Positions 32,146 through 41,008 of a stretch of DNA of 60,892 bases are shown one piece after another. The notes beneath the pieces are model-generated. The model worked only from the letters and a program-made list of their open reading frames with translations. It did no database searches and was not told the origin of the DNA. The first letter of the stretch is position 1. Each line of letters opens with the position of its first letter. Source of the stretch: Silicimonas sp. Lineage in GTDB: Bacteria; Pseudomonadota; Alphaproteobacteria; Rhodobacterales; Rhodobacteraceae. The position numbers were made by a program, and so were the translations under genes. The DNA lies in the NCBI GenBank assembly GCA_022824525.1, contig JAJDZT010000014.1, positions 1-60,892 on the forward strand, read 5' to 3'.

Positions 32146-34014
32146 ATGGCGAAGAAAAAGGGAATGGGCGCGGGAATGTGGGTCATCATGGGCCTGCTGA
32201 TCCTGTCGCTTGGTGGCTTCGGTGTGACCCAGTTCGGCAGCTCCGTGCAAAGCGTGGCCGAAGTTGGCGATGTAGAGATCTCGGCGAACGATTATGCGCG
32301 CGCTGTTCAAAACCAGATGAACGCATTCCAGCAGCAAACACGGCAGCCGGTGTCGTTCCAGACCGCTCAGGCGCTTGGGCTGGATCGCATGGCGCTTGGA
32401 CAGTTGATCACTGCGGCCGCAGTCGAAAACGAAGCGCGTCGCGCCGGTTTGTCGGCCAGTGACGCGGTGGTGAGTGAACAGATCCGGGAGGTTCAGGCAT
32501 TCCGGAACCTCTCCGGCGAATTCGATCGCCAGACCTATGAACTGGCCTTGCGCCAGAATGGCACCACCCCGCGTGAGTTCGAAGAAACCATTCGGAGCGA
32601 CGTTGCCTCGGAACTTCTCCGGCGCGCCGTGGGGGCCGGCCTTTCGACGCCGACCGTTTTTGTCGACACGCTTTACAACCACGCCAGCGAAACGCGCGAT
32701 GTGACGTGGGCACGTCTGACCGCCGCGGATCTTGAAAGCCCGTTGCCAACCCCGACCGAGACACAGCTCTCCACTTTCCACGAGGAAAACGCCGAAGATT
32801 TCACGCGTCCGGAAACCAAGTCGATCCGTTATGCGTGGCTTACGCCGGATATGCTGGCGCCTGAGGTCGAAGTCAGCGACGAGCAGGTGCGCGCGCTCTA
32901 CGACGCCCGGATCAGCGAATTCGTGAGCCCGGAACGGCGTCTCGTCGAGCGTCTCGTCTTTTCCGACCAAAGCTCGGCAGACGCGGCTAAAGCAAGGCTC
33001 GATGCTGGTGAAATCACCTTTGATGGATTGGTTGAGGAACGTGGGCTCACGCTCGCGGCCGTCGATCTGGGTGACGTCGCCGTGGAGGACCTTGGCGGTG
33101 CAGGCGAGGAAATATTTGCGCTCGAGGCTCCGGGCGTCGTCGGCCCCCTGCCCTCGGATCTGGGCCCGGCGTTGTTCCGGATGAATGGTATTCTCGCCGC
33201 GGAAAACATTAGTTTCGAGGACGCGCGCGATGAATTGGCGCCGCAGGCCGCTGCTGACCGCGCGCGCCGCATGATCAATGACATGGTCAGCCAGATCGAA
33301 GACCTTTTGGCCGGTGGTGCGGACACCGCCCTGATCGCTGAACGGACAGGACTGGAAGAAGGTACGATCGACTGGAACGTCGATGTCTTTGACGGCATTG
33401 CGGCCTATGACGAGTTCCGGGCGGCTGCCGCTCGAACCAACCCCGGGGATTTTGGTGAGGTCATCGCCCTGTCGGATGGCGGTATCGTCACGCTCGCCGT
33501 TGACGAGGTGCGAGAGCCCGCTCTGATCCCTCTGGACGAGGTTCGGGAAGAGGTCATCGCAGCTTGGGAACGGGCTGAAACGCAAAAGGCACTTGAAGCG
33601 CAAGCCAACGCTTTGGCCGAAGAGCTGCGCCAAGGTCGCGAAATGGCCGGGCTTGAGCTGGACCTGAACACCAATCGCGGTGTGACGCGGAACGGGTTCC
33701 TCGAAGGCACCCCGCCTGCATTCACGCAGACCGTCTTCGATCTGGAAGCCGATGGCATTGCCGTTCTCTCGGCGGATGGAGACGCTTGGCTGGTTCGCCT
33801 CGATACGATTGTCGCTGCGGACAGCGCGACCGAGGACGCTCAAGCGCTCAAGGATGCCTTCGCCGCCGAAACAGCGCAGTCCTTCTCCGCCGCGATCATC
33901 AACGCCTACACGCAGGCGCTTGTGGATGAGGCTGGTGCCGACATCAATTCAACCGCCATCAGCGCCGTCAACGCAGCAGCGTTCCTTGGTGCGGGTCAAT
34001 CCGGCGGTTTGTGA
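32146..34014 (+). CDS. ppiD: PpiD-type periplasmic peptidyl-prolyl isomerase/chaperone
   Basis: This 622-residue protein is anchored by one N-terminal helix (about 11-28, GMWVIMGLLILSLGGFG). A SurA_N-like chaperone region follows (about 35-170), then a parvulin-like rotamase region in the middle (about 230-360) and a long helical C-terminal part. PpiD works beside the Sec translocon on proteins emerging in the periplasm. The rotamase motif is poorly conserved, as in other PpiD proteins. The trpE ATG shares one base with this stop codon, a gene order seen in Rhodobacterales. Confidence 0.88.
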   Translation: MAKKKGMGAGMWVIMGLLILSLGGFGVTQFGSSVQSVAEVGDVEISANDYARAVQNQMNAFQQQTRQPVSFQTAQALGLDRMALGQLITAAAVENEARRAGLSASDAVVSEQIREVQAFRNLSGEFDRQTYELALRQNGTTPREFEETIRSDVASELLRRAVGAGLSTPTVFVDTLYNHASETRDVTWARLTAADLESPLPTPTETQLSTFHEENAEDFTRPETKSIRYAWLTPDMLAPEVEVSDEQVRALYDARISEFVSPERRLVERLVFSDQSSADAAKARLDAGEITFDGLVEERGLTLAAVDLGDVAVEDLGGAGEEIFALEAPGVVGPLPSDLGPALFRMNGILAAENISFEDARDELAPQAAADRARRMINDMVSQIEDLLAGGADTALIAERTGLEEGTIDWNVDVFDGIAAYDEFRAAAARTNPGDFGEVIALSDGGIVTLAVDEVREPALIPLDEVREEVIAAWERAETQKALEAQANALAEELRQGREMAGLELDLNTNRGVTRNGFLEGTPPAFTQTVFDLEADGIAVLSADGDAWLVRLDTIVAADSATEDAQALKDAFAAETAQSFSAAIINAYTQALVDEAGADINSTAISAVNAAAFLGAGQSGGL

Positions 34015-35525
34015 TGGCACTGGAACCGGAGTATGCCACGTTTGAGAGCAATTTCGAGGCGGGTAAGAACCAGTTGGTTTTTGCGCGACTTGCGGCGGAT
34101 CTGGACACCCCTGTTTCCCTGAAACTGAAGCTGACCGGCGCGCAGGCGGACAGTTTCATCCTTGAAAGTGTGACCGGCGGCGAAGTGCGCGGCCGGTATT
34201 CGATCATCGGGATGAAGCCGGACCTGGTCTGGGAATGCCACGGAACGGAAGCGCGGCTGAACCGACAGGCGCGTTATGATCGTGACCGCTTCGAGGTCGA
34301 AGCCGCCGACCCTCTCTCATCATTGCGCGCGTTGATCGAGGAAAGCCGGATCGAATTGCCGGGCGGTCTTCCCGCGGCGGCGGCCGGGTTGTTTGGGTAT
34401 CTCGGCTACGACATGATCCGGCTGGTCGAGAACCTGCCGAACATCAATCCCGATCCCATCAACCTGCCAGATGCCGTTCTGATCCGGCCTTCCGTGATTG
34501 CAGTCCTCGATGGTGTGAAGGGCGAAGTGATCGTTTGCTCGCCTGCGTGGGTGTCATCCGGCCTGTCGGCCAAAGCGGCTTACGCGCAGGCGGCGGAACG
34601 CGTGATGGACGCGGTGCGCGATCTGGAGCGCGGCCTTCCCGACGGCGGGCGCGATTTCGGAGAGGACATGCCCTTGTCCGAGCCGGTTTCGAATTTCGCC
34701 AAGGACGATTACAAGGCGGCCGTCGAAAAAGCGCGCGAGTATATCGCGGCCGGCGACATCTTTCAGGTTGTCCCGTCGCAGCGCTGGCAGCAGGAATTCA
34801 CCGCACCGCCGTTTTCGCTGTATCGGGCGCTCCGGCGCACGAACCCGTCGCCGTTCATGTTCCATTTCGATTTCGGCGGATTTCAGGTGATCGGGGCCAG
34901 CCCGGAGATCCTCGTCCGCGTGTTCGATGGAGAAGTGACGATTCGACCGATTGCGGGCACCCGGAAGCGGGGGGCGACACCGGCCGAAGACAAGGAACTG
35001 GAAGCGGACCTTCTGGCGGATCAGAAGGAGCTTGCAGAACACCTGATGCTGCTCGATCTGGGCCGGAACGATGTGGGCCGCGTGGCCAAGATCGGTACCG
35101 TGCGCCCGACTGAAGAGTTCATCATCGAGCACTATTCTCACGTGATGCACATCGTCTCCAACGTGGTGGGAGAGCTTAGCGACGAGCACGATGCTTTGTC
35201 CGCCCTACTGGCCGGATTACCCGCCGGAACAGTCTCCGGAGCGCCTAAAGTTCGGGCAATGGAGATCATTGATGAGCTTGAGCCCGAAAAACGCGGCGTT
35301 TACGGCGGTGGAGTGGGGTATTTCAGTGCCGGTGGCGACATGGATATGTGTATTGCCCTCAGAACCGCTGTTCTTAAGGACGAAAAGCTATATATTCAGG
35401 CGGGTGGCGGGGTCGTTTGGGATAGCGACCCTGAAGCCGAGTGGGTCGAAACCGTCAACAAGAGCCAGGCGCTGAAAAAAGCGGCGGAAGAAGCGGGACG
35501 GTTCACGAGGTCGGGCAACCGCTGA
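34014..35525 (+). CDS. trpE: Anthranilate synthase component I
   Basis: This 503-residue enzyme of tryptophan synthesis makes anthranilate from chorismate, with ammonia from TrpG. FILESVTGGEVRGRYSIIG contains the LES element of the tryptophan feedback site. The chorismate-binding core shows FQVVPSQRWQQEF, GASPEILVRV, RPIAGTRKRGATPAEDKELE and LAGLPAGTVSGAPKVRAMEI. ATG at 34014 overlaps the ppiD stop (TGATG); a GTG one codon earlier is less likely. trpG and trpDC are not in the window. Confidence 0.96.
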   Translation: MALEPEYATFESNFEAGKNQLVFARLAADLDTPVSLKLKLTGAQADSFILESVTGGEVRGRYSIIGMKPDLVWECHGTEARLNRQARYDRDRFEVEAADPLSSLRALIEESRIELPGGLPAAAAGLFGYLGYDMIRLVENLPNINPDPINLPDAVLIRPSVIAVLDGVKGEVIVCSPAWVSSGLSAKAAYAQAAERVMDAVRDLERGLPDGGRDFGEDMPLSEPVSNFAKDDYKAAVEKAREYIAAGDIFQVVPSQRWQQEFTAPPFSLYRALRRTNPSPFMFHFDFGGFQVIGASPEILVRVFDGEVTIRPIAGTRKRGATPAEDKELEADLLADQKELAEHLMLLDLGRNDVGRVAKIGTVRPTEEFIIEHYSHVMHIVSNVVGELSDEHDALSALLAGLPAGTVSGAPKVRAMEIIDELEPEKRGVYGGGVGYFSAGGDMDMCIALRTAVLKDEKLYIQAGGGVVWDSDPEAEWVETVNKSQALKKAAEEAGRFTRSGNR

Positions 35526-35552
35526 CGACACTATCCCGTTGGGAACAAAAAA

Positions 35553-36398
35553 ATGAACAATGAATCTCGGATCGAGGCTGCGGCGAAGTATTTCGCTTTG
35601 AAAGGCGGTTCCCCCGACCCGTCCACGCTGGTGACCGACCGGTCGGTCTTCACGCCCGCCTATGCCTTCATTCCCCGTCGTGCCTCGAAAGACATTACGG
35701 CCAGCCTGTTCCCGCATTGGGAAATGACGCGCGGCTGGGTGCTTGCCCGCCCGATGACCGGGTTTGCCGAGACATTCAGCCAGGTGGCGATGGAAGTCGG
35801 TCCGGGCGGAGGATCGGATCAGCCGGAAGACGACCCCAACGCCGAAGCCGTGATCTTTGTCATGGAAGGCAGCGCGGTCGTCAGCTTTGCGGGTGAAAGC
35901 CATCGCCTGCCGCCGGGCGGATACGTGTATCTTCCACCAGGCATGCCGTGGTCGCTTCGGAACCTCGGGACCGAACCCGTCTACTTCCACTGGATCCGGA
36001 AGCGTTACAACCGCGTCGACGGGATCGGCACACCGCCGCCCCTCGTGACGAACGAACAGCACATCACGCCCGAAATCATGCCGGAAAGCAGAGGGCTCTG
36101 GAAAACGACCCGCTTCGTGGACCCGAACGATCTTCGCCACGACATGCATGTCAATATCGTGACCTTCGAAGCGGGCGGAACAATTCCCTTCGCGGAAACG
36201 CATGTCATGGAGCACGGGCTTTACGTGCTGGAAGGCAAGGCCGTCTATCGTCTGAACGATCACTGGATCGAGGTGGAAGCGGGCGATTTCATGTGGCTCC
36301 GCGCCTTCTGCCCGCAAGCCTGTTACGAAGGCGGACCCGAGCGGTTCCGGTACCTGCTCTACAAGGACGTCAACCGGCAGATGCCGCTCACGATCTGA
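35553..36398 (+). CDS. allE: (S)-ureidoglycine aminohydrolase
   Basis: This 281-residue bicupin converts (S)-ureidoglycine to (S)-ureidoglycolate and ammonia. The C-terminal cupin carries the metal site: ETHVMEHGLYVLEGKAVY supplies Glu, His and His, and a Gln follows in the second motif (CPQACY). The N-terminal cupin is the usual non-metal copy. It lies convergent to allA, which uses its product, and begins the urate cluster, 27 bases after trpE. Length matches plant and bacterial UGlyAH. Confidence 0.92.
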   Translation: MNNESRIEAAAKYFALKGGSPDPSTLVTDRSVFTPAYAFIPRRASKDITASLFPHWEMTRGWVLARPMTGFAETFSQVAMEVGPGGGSDQPEDDPNAEAVIFVMEGSAVVSFAGESHRLPPGGYVYLPPGMPWSLRNLGTEPVYFHWIRKRYNRVDGIGTPPPLVTNEQHITPEIMPESRGLWKTTRFVDPNDLRHDMHVNIVTFEAGGTIPFAETHVMEHGLYVLEGKAVYRLNDHWIEVEAGDFMWLRAFCPQACYEGGPERFRYLLYKDVNRQMPLTI

Positions 36399-36422
36399 TT
36401 TCGCCACCTTCGGTGTCGACCC

Positions 36423-36456
36423 GCGGGGGCTCTGCCCCCGCACCCCCGGGATATTT
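36423..36456. repeat. GC-rich hairpin repeat, copy 1 (terminator-like)
   Basis: GCGGGGGC-TCT-GCCCCCGC (36423-36441) forms an 8-pair stem, followed by ACCCCCGGGATATTT. It lies between convergent allE and allA and reaches into the allA stop codon. The same GGGGGCTCTGCCCCCG ... CCCCCGGGATATTT unit occurs at 46328-46372, also just after a stop codon. Confidence 0.8.
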
Positions 36457-36943
36457 AGAGGCCGATAATCTCGAATGGCGCCTCGAACCAGTGTTCCTCG
36501 AGATTGTCACCGTCTCCGATGCGATCCACGACGGCGTATAGTCCGGAGCCCCGGAGCGGGGTGAGGACCCCGTGCCAGACCCCCTTGTGATAGTTCACGC
36601 CCTGCCCTGCCTTGGTGAGAAACGCAACTGGACGCCCCGGTTTGCCGTCTTGATCGGGTGCGACGATGACCAGGAACGGCTCGTGGCTCATCGGCAGGAA
36701 CGCCTGGCTGCCTTTCGGGTGCCGTTCGACCATGTCGAGTTTGTAAGGCAGGTCCCTCGGTTCTGCTTTGAAAAGACTGATCCCGGCGCGGCCGTCTTCG
36801 AAGTCGAGCCTCGCCAAGTCGTTGTAGCGGCCGCACAGGCCCTGGTTGATCATCTTGTCGGGAGGTCCCGCCGCGTCGAGCACATCGCCGAACGGGGCGA
36901 AGGCGTCACGGGTCAGCGGTTCGACCGCGATCACACGGCTCAT
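36455..36943 (-). CDS. allA: Ureidoglycolate lyase
   Basis: This 162-residue cupin-fold enzyme splits ureidoglycolate into glyoxylate and urea, the last step of urate breakdown here. VIAVEPLTRDAFAPFGDVLD, KMINQGLCGRYNDLARLDF and VNYHKGVWHGVLTPL (active-site His) are characteristic. Its start overlaps the stop of the upstream puuE-uraD gene (ATGA), so the two are translated together. The stop codon overlaps the hairpin repeat. Confidence 0.93.
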   Translation of the reverse strand: MSRVIAVEPLTRDAFAPFGDVLDAAGPPDKMINQGLCGRYNDLARLDFEDGRAGISLFKAEPRDLPYKLDMVERHPKGSQAFLPMSHEPFLVIVAPDQDGKPGRPVAFLTKAGQGVNYHKGVWHGVLTPLRGSGLYAVVDRIGDGDNLEEHWFEAPFEIIGL

Positions 36944-38343
36944 CCCATCAAGTCCTTGAGGCGCAGCTCCGCGATACGTTCGACCTGCGCACAGGCCTCG
37001 GAGAATTCGGTCTCCCGGTCATTCTGAACGCGGGTTCTGAACGTCTTCAGGATGTTAGCCTTGTCGTGATCTCGGACCGCGATGATGTAAGGAAAGCCGA
37101 ATTTCTCGGTGTACTGGGCGTTCAATGCTTCGAATTCGGCGCGCTCGTCATCGTGCAAGGCGTCGAGACCGGCGCTTGCCTGTTCTTCCGTGGAGGCCGC
37201 CGTGAGGCGTTTGGCGGCGGCCAGTTTGCCAGCCAGATCCGGATGCGCCGTGAGAACGCCGAGCCGTTCTTCCTGCGACGCTGAGCGGAAGATGCGGGCC
37301 AATGCACTGTGGACGCCTGCGGCCGTGTCATGGGTGGGGCCGAGTTCAAGCTGGAACGCGCGCTCGGCAATCCAGGGTGAATGTTCGAAAATGCCACCGA
37401 ACGCCTCGACAAAGCGGTCTTGCGACATCTCGGACGGGCGCTCGAAGTCCGGCGCAGGATGGGTTGCGGCCCAGTGATCCGCGATCTGCTCTCGGGTGGC
37501 GAACCAGACACCGTGATGCCCGGCCATATGATCGATCACGCGCTTCAGGGCGGCGGCGCGCCCCGGTCGTCCGACGAGGCGGCAATGCAGTCCGATCGAC
37601 ATCATCCGGCCGCCTTCCGCGTAGAGCGTGTCGAACGTGTCGCGAAGGTATGCCTCGAACTGGTCACCGGCGTTGAAACCCTGAGGCGTGGCAAAGCGCA
37701 TGTCGTTGGCATCAAGCGTATAGGGCACGATAAGCTGATCCGTTTCCCCGAAACGCTGCCAGTACGGGACATCATCGGCATAGCTGTCGGCGACATAGGC
37801 GAAGCCGCCCTCTTCCGCCGCAAGACGGACCGTGTTCATCGAGGTCCGGCCCGTATACCAGCCACGCGGGCGCGCGCCGGTGACCTGCTTGTGGAGGTCT
37901 ATTGCCTCCTGCATCTGGGCGCGTTCCTCGCTTGCGTCCATGTCCTTGTATTCGATCCATTTCAGCCCGTGGCTCGCGATTTCCCAGCCCGCGCTTTTCA
38001 TGGCCGCCACCTGTTCGGGAGCCCGGGCCAAGGCTGTTGCGACGCCGTATACCGTGACCGGAAGCTGATGGAGCATTCTGTGGAGACGCCAGAACCCGGC
38101 GCGGCTCCCGTACTCGTAGATCGTCTCCATGTTCCAATGGCGTTGGCCGGGCCAGGCGGCTGCGCCGACGATCTCCGAAAGGAAAGCTTCGGATGCGGCA
38201 TCACCGTGAAGGATGTTGTTTTCGCCACCCTCTTCGTAGTTGACGACGATCTGGACGGCGATCCGGGCACCGTTCGGCCAATTGGCATGTGGTGGTGTTG
38301 CGCCATAGCCGGTCATGTCGCGCGGGTATCTCGGGGCTTTCAT
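36940..38343 (-). CDS. puuE: Bifunctional PuuE allantoinase - UraD OHCU decarboxylase
   Basis: This 467-residue fusion has residues 1-300 as a polysaccharide-deacetylase-like, metal-independent allantoinase (RYPRDMTGYGATPPHANWP; NYEEGGENNILHGD; GRTSMNTVRLA; SIGLHCRLVGRPGR). About 305-465 is OHCU decarboxylase (FVEAFGGIFEHSPW with the catalytic His, TAHPDLAGKLA, FPYIIAVRDHDKANIL, RIAELRLKDL). UraD turns OHCU into (S)-allantoin and PuuE opens it to allantoate, so the fusion can pass its product between domains. The ATG at 38343 starts the conserved part; an in-frame start 25 codons earlier is unlikely. It is divergent from uraH. Confidence 0.93.
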   Translation of the reverse strand: MKAPRYPRDMTGYGATPPHANWPNGARIAVQIVVNYEEGGENNILHGDAASEAFLSEIVGAAAWPGQRHWNMETIYEYGSRAGFWRLHRMLHQLPVTVYGVATALARAPEQVAAMKSAGWEIASHGLKWIEYKDMDASEERAQMQEAIDLHKQVTGARPRGWYTGRTSMNTVRLAAEEGGFAYVADSYADDVPYWQRFGETDQLIVPYTLDANDMRFATPQGFNAGDQFEAYLRDTFDTLYAEGGRMMSIGLHCRLVGRPGRAAALKRVIDHMAGHHGVWFATREQIADHWAATHPAPDFERPSEMSQDRFVEAFGGIFEHSPWIAERAFQLELGPTHDTAAGVHSALARIFRSASQEERLGVLTAHPDLAGKLAAAKRLTAASTEEQASAGLDALHDDERAEFEALNAQYTEKFGFPYIIAVRDHDKANILKTFRTRVQNDRETEFSEACAQVERIAELRLKDLMG

Positions 38344-38383
38344 CTTGTCATCTGTCTCGTTCCGGGCTTCATTCGTCCAGAAC

Positions 38384-38424
38384 AGAATTCTTCGCAGGGA
38401 TTTGCAATTCTTTTTCACAAGAAT
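38384..38424. promoter_or_regulatory. Candidate operator between puuE-uraD and uraH
   Basis: The 97-base divergent gap contains AGAATTCT (38384-38391), a perfect palindrome. ATTCT (38407-38411) and AGAAT (38420-38424) then form a dyad with an 8-base spacer, extended by GC pairs on both sides. Repeated use of the half site ATTCT/AGAAT suggests a regulator of urate catabolism binding here. No regulator gene is in the cluster. Confidence 0.45.
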
Positions 38425-38440
38425 CGCGGGAGGAGCGTTG

Positions 38441-38794
38441 ATGAGCGGCTATCTGACCACCCATGTGCTGGATACGGCGCGGGGTTACCCCGCTGCAGGC
38501 ATCTCGATTGCGCTTTTTCGCGTCTCCGGCAACAGCCACCGAAAGATCGCGGAGACTGTGACCAATGCGGATGGGCGCACCGATGCCCCGATTCTCCCGG
38601 AAGCGAAGTTCAAGACCGGCACGTACGAATTGATCTTCTTCGCGGGCGACTACCTGCGCGCACATGGGCTCGCGAGCGGGGATCCTCTCTTTCTCGACAA
38701 TGTTCCGATCCGGTTCGGGATGAGCGAGGACAAGCATTACCACGTGCCACTGCTCCTCTCTCCCTACGGCTATTCCACCTATCGGGGAAGCTGA
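38441..38794 (+). CDS. uraH: 5-Hydroxyisourate hydrolase
   Basis: This 117-residue transthyretin-related enzyme hydrolyses 5-hydroxyisourate to OHCU. GYLTTHVLDTARGYPAAGIS is the N-terminal motif with the active-site His, and the C-terminal YSTYRGS is the enzyme signature that separates it from transthyretin. The strong ribosome site GGGAGGAG precedes the ATG. It is the first gene of the rightward arm with the ligase-like gene and puuD. Confidence 0.95.
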   Translation: MSGYLTTHVLDTARGYPAAGISIALFRVSGNSHRKIAETVTNADGRTDAPILPEAKFKTGTYELIFFAGDYLRAHGLASGDPLFLDNVPIRFGMSEDKHYHVPLLLSPYGYSTYRGS

Positions 38795-38808
38795 GGGCTC
38801 GGTTCGGC

Positions 38809-39483
38809 GTGGACGTGGACCAACTGGATACGGGAGACGCGCTCGATTGGGAGCTGAAGCTGTTCGAGGAAGTCTCGCGTCACCCGGAGAAGCGGTTTCT
38901 GAAGGTCTGGGAAGGGACGCAGGCGCTGGTTGCGCCAAAGAAGCTGGCGGCCTTGCCCAACTTCCGGGAGGTCTCGGAAAGGCTCGGGCAGGATGATTGG
39001 CCGGTTCATGTGCGCGCGACCGGAGGCGATGCGACGCCGCAAGGTCCCGGCATTCTGAACGTGACGCATGTCTATACGTGGGAAAGTCATGGGCCCTTCG
39101 ACATCGAGGCGGCCTATGACCGCCTCTGCTCACCGATTGAGCAGGCGCTCGGAGCCGGTGCGGCGCGCGGATGGCAACCGGGAGCGTTCTGCGATGGTGC
39201 CTACAACGTGCAGTGGCAGGGAAAGAAATTCGCAGGCACGGCCATGCGGTTTCGGCCCGGGCGTGTCGACAAATCGTCTCATACGGTGCTTGCACATGCC
39301 CTGATGCTGACGGTCCCACCTGCCCCGCCTGCAATCGCCGCGATCAACCGGTTCTTGGCAGAGCTTGGAGAGGATCGGCAGATCGACCTCCGAGCGCATA
39401 CCGGCCTGCCGGATGGGCAAACCGCGGTAGAGTTCATCGAGGGACTGGTCAGTGCCTTTCGTGAGGCTGATCCCGACCTTTAG
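38809..39483 (+). CDS. Lipoate/biotin protein ligase-family protein
   Basis: This protein of about 224 residues has the LplA/BPL fold motifs: VRATGGDATPQGPGILNVTH corresponds to R(R)xSGGGxVxH..G.LN, and DGAYNVQWQGKKFAGTAMRF to the region with the conserved lysine (D...GKKiaG.AqR). Such enzymes attach lipoate, octanoate or biotin to carrier proteins, or act as amidotransferases. The start is uncertain: GTG at 38809 or 38815, with GAGGG upstream; the frame has no ATG at the expected place. It sits between uraH and puuD on the same strand. No lipoyl-requiring step is known in urate breakdown. Confidence 0.72.
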   Translation: MDVDQLDTGDALDWELKLFEEVSRHPEKRFLKVWEGTQALVAPKKLAALPNFREVSERLGQDDWPVHVRATGGDATPQGPGILNVTHVYTWESHGPFDIEAAYDRLCSPIEQALGAGAARGWQPGAFCDGAYNVQWQGKKFAGTAMRFRPGRVDKSSHTVLAHALMLTVPPAPPAIAAINRFLAELGEDRQIDLRAHTGLPDGQTAVEFIEGLVSAFREADPDL

Positions 39484-39521
39484 CTCTTGTCTTCGCGCCA
39501 GCTCTCGCCTCAGATGCGCGC

Positions 39522-40742
39522 ATGTACGATCTTGCCGTTCTCTGGTCATGGACTGAATTTGGCGTGCGCTGGCTGCATGTGATTACGGCCATCGCCTGGA
39601 TCGGATCGTCCTTCTATTTCATCGCGCTGGATCTTGGCTTGAACCGGAACATACCCGGCCCGGCGGATGGCGAGGAATGGCAGGTGCATGGTGGCGGTTT
39701 CTATCACATCCAGAAGTACCTCGTGGCCCCCGACGAAATGCCGGAGCACCTGACATGGTTCAAATGGGAGGCCTATTCGACCTGGCTGTCGGGTGCCGCG
39801 CTTTTGATGATTGTCTACTGGGTGGGCGGAGAGCTTTATCTGCTCGATCCGAACAAGGCGGACCTCGCGCTCTGGCAAGGCATCCTGATCTCGGCGTTGA
39901 GCCTGAGCATCGGCTGGCTTGTCTATGATTTCCTTTGCAAATCCCCTTTGGGGGACAAGCCGACGGTTTTGATGCTTCTGCTCTTCGCACTGCTGGTCGC
40001 GATGGCCTGGGGCTACACGCAGGTGTTCACCGGCCGGGCGGCCCTCCTCCATCTGGGAGCGTTCACGGCAACGATCATGAGCGCCAACGTCTTCTTCATC
40101 ATCATGCCGAACCAGCGCATTGTGGTTGCGGATCTGAAGGCGGGTCGAAAGCCTGACCCGAAATACGGCAAGATCGCCAAGCTAAGATCGACGCACAACA
40201 ACTACCTGACGTTGCCGGTTCTGTTCCTGATGCTGTCGAACCACTACCCGCTCGCCTTCGCGACGGAGTGGAACTGGCTCATCGCGTCCCTTGTCTTCCT
40301 GATGGGCGTGACGATCCGGCATTTCTTCAACACGATGCATATGCGCGGCGGCATGCTCTGGTGGACCTGGGCCGTCACGGCGATCCTGTTCCTGTTGATT
40401 GCGTGGCTGTCGCTCGCGCCGCTGGCAGACAGCTATGAGGACGCCGAAGCACGGCCACTCACGCCCAATGAAGCACGTTTCGTACAGGTGGCCGAGTTCG
40501 AGGAGGTCGAGAGCATCGTCCTGTCTCGTTGCTCGATGTGCCATGCGCGAGAACCGGTTTGGGACGGGATTCGCTGGGCGCCCAAGGGCGTGCATCTGGA
40601 AACGGCGGGCGACATCGCCCGGCACGCTGAAACGATTGCCCTTCAGGCGGGCTATAGCCATGCGATGCCGCCAGCGAATCTCACCTACATGACGGACGCG
40701 GAACGCGCCGCGCTGGTTGCTTGGGTCCGGGCGGCACGGTGA
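39522..40742 (+). CDS. puuD: PuuD-type membrane urate oxidase with cytochrome c domain
   Basis: This 406-residue protein is a urate-hydroxylating membrane enzyme of the PuuD type. The first 310 residues hold about eight hydrophobic segments (WLHVITAIAWIGSSFYFIAL; HNNYLTLPVLFLMLSNHYPL). The C-terminal domain is a c-type cytochrome with CSMCH (about 347-351) and a distal Met in HAMPPANLTY. It hydroxylates urate to 5-hydroxyisourate and passes electrons to the respiratory chain instead of making hydrogen peroxide. The haem domain should face the periplasm. It is the first step of the pathway and is followed by a GTGA overlap with a small membrane protein. Confidence 0.94.
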   Translation: MYDLAVLWSWTEFGVRWLHVITAIAWIGSSFYFIALDLGLNRNIPGPADGEEWQVHGGGFYHIQKYLVAPDEMPEHLTWFKWEAYSTWLSGAALLMIVYWVGGELYLLDPNKADLALWQGILISALSLSIGWLVYDFLCKSPLGDKPTVLMLLLFALLVAMAWGYTQVFTGRAALLHLGAFTATIMSANVFFIIMPNQRIVVADLKAGRKPDPKYGKIAKLRSTHNNYLTLPVLFLMLSNHYPLAFATEWNWLIASLVFLMGVTIRHFFNTMHMRGGMLWWTWAVTAILFLLIAWLSLAPLADSYEDAEARPLTPNEARFVQVAEFEEVESIVLSRCSMCHAREPVWDGIRWAPKGVHLETAGDIARHAETIALQAGYSHAMPPANLTYMTDAERAALVAWVRAAR

Positions 40743-41008
40743 AGTCCGGCAGTCCAGATTATGAGGCAATGCTCAGGTATTTCTGGCGCCTGATCAAACC
40801 GCCAAGCCTCAATGACCTGAGACGGCAATGGAAAGGACTTCTTGTTGGAGGGACATTTGCATCCCTTCTTTGGCTGATTGGTTGGTTTATCGAACTCGAG
40901 AGAGCAGATCGTTCCGTGCTTTGGATCGTTCTCGAAGCTTTTTTCTTATACGTCATCACGATGTGGGCGTTGATCGTGGATCGGTGTTCGAAAGCGGATG
41001 AGAATTAG
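40739..41008 (+). CDS. Small membrane protein after puuD
   Basis: This protein of about 89 residues has two hydrophobic segments (VGGTFASLLWLIGWFIEL and SVLWIVLEAFFLYVITMW). The start may be GTG at 40739, overlapping the puuD stop (GTGA), or ATG at 40769. It is probably co-transcribed with puuD. No family recognised; an accessory role for PuuD is possible from position only. Confidence 0.55.
   Translation: MKSGSPDYEAMLRYFWRLIKPPSLNDLRRQWKGLLVGGTFASLLWLIGWFIELERADRSVLWIVLEAFFLYVITMWALIVDRCSKADEN

Noticed and set aside
31531..33843. 770-codon open frame on the minus strand
   Set aside because: It covers gpt and ppiD in antisense, has no ribosome site and shows only composition-driven sequence.
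37381..38800. Long plus-strand frame leading into the lipoate-ligase-like gene
   Set aside because: The first 470 codons are antisense to puuE-uraD and out of frame with uraH. Only the part from about 38809 has family motifs.
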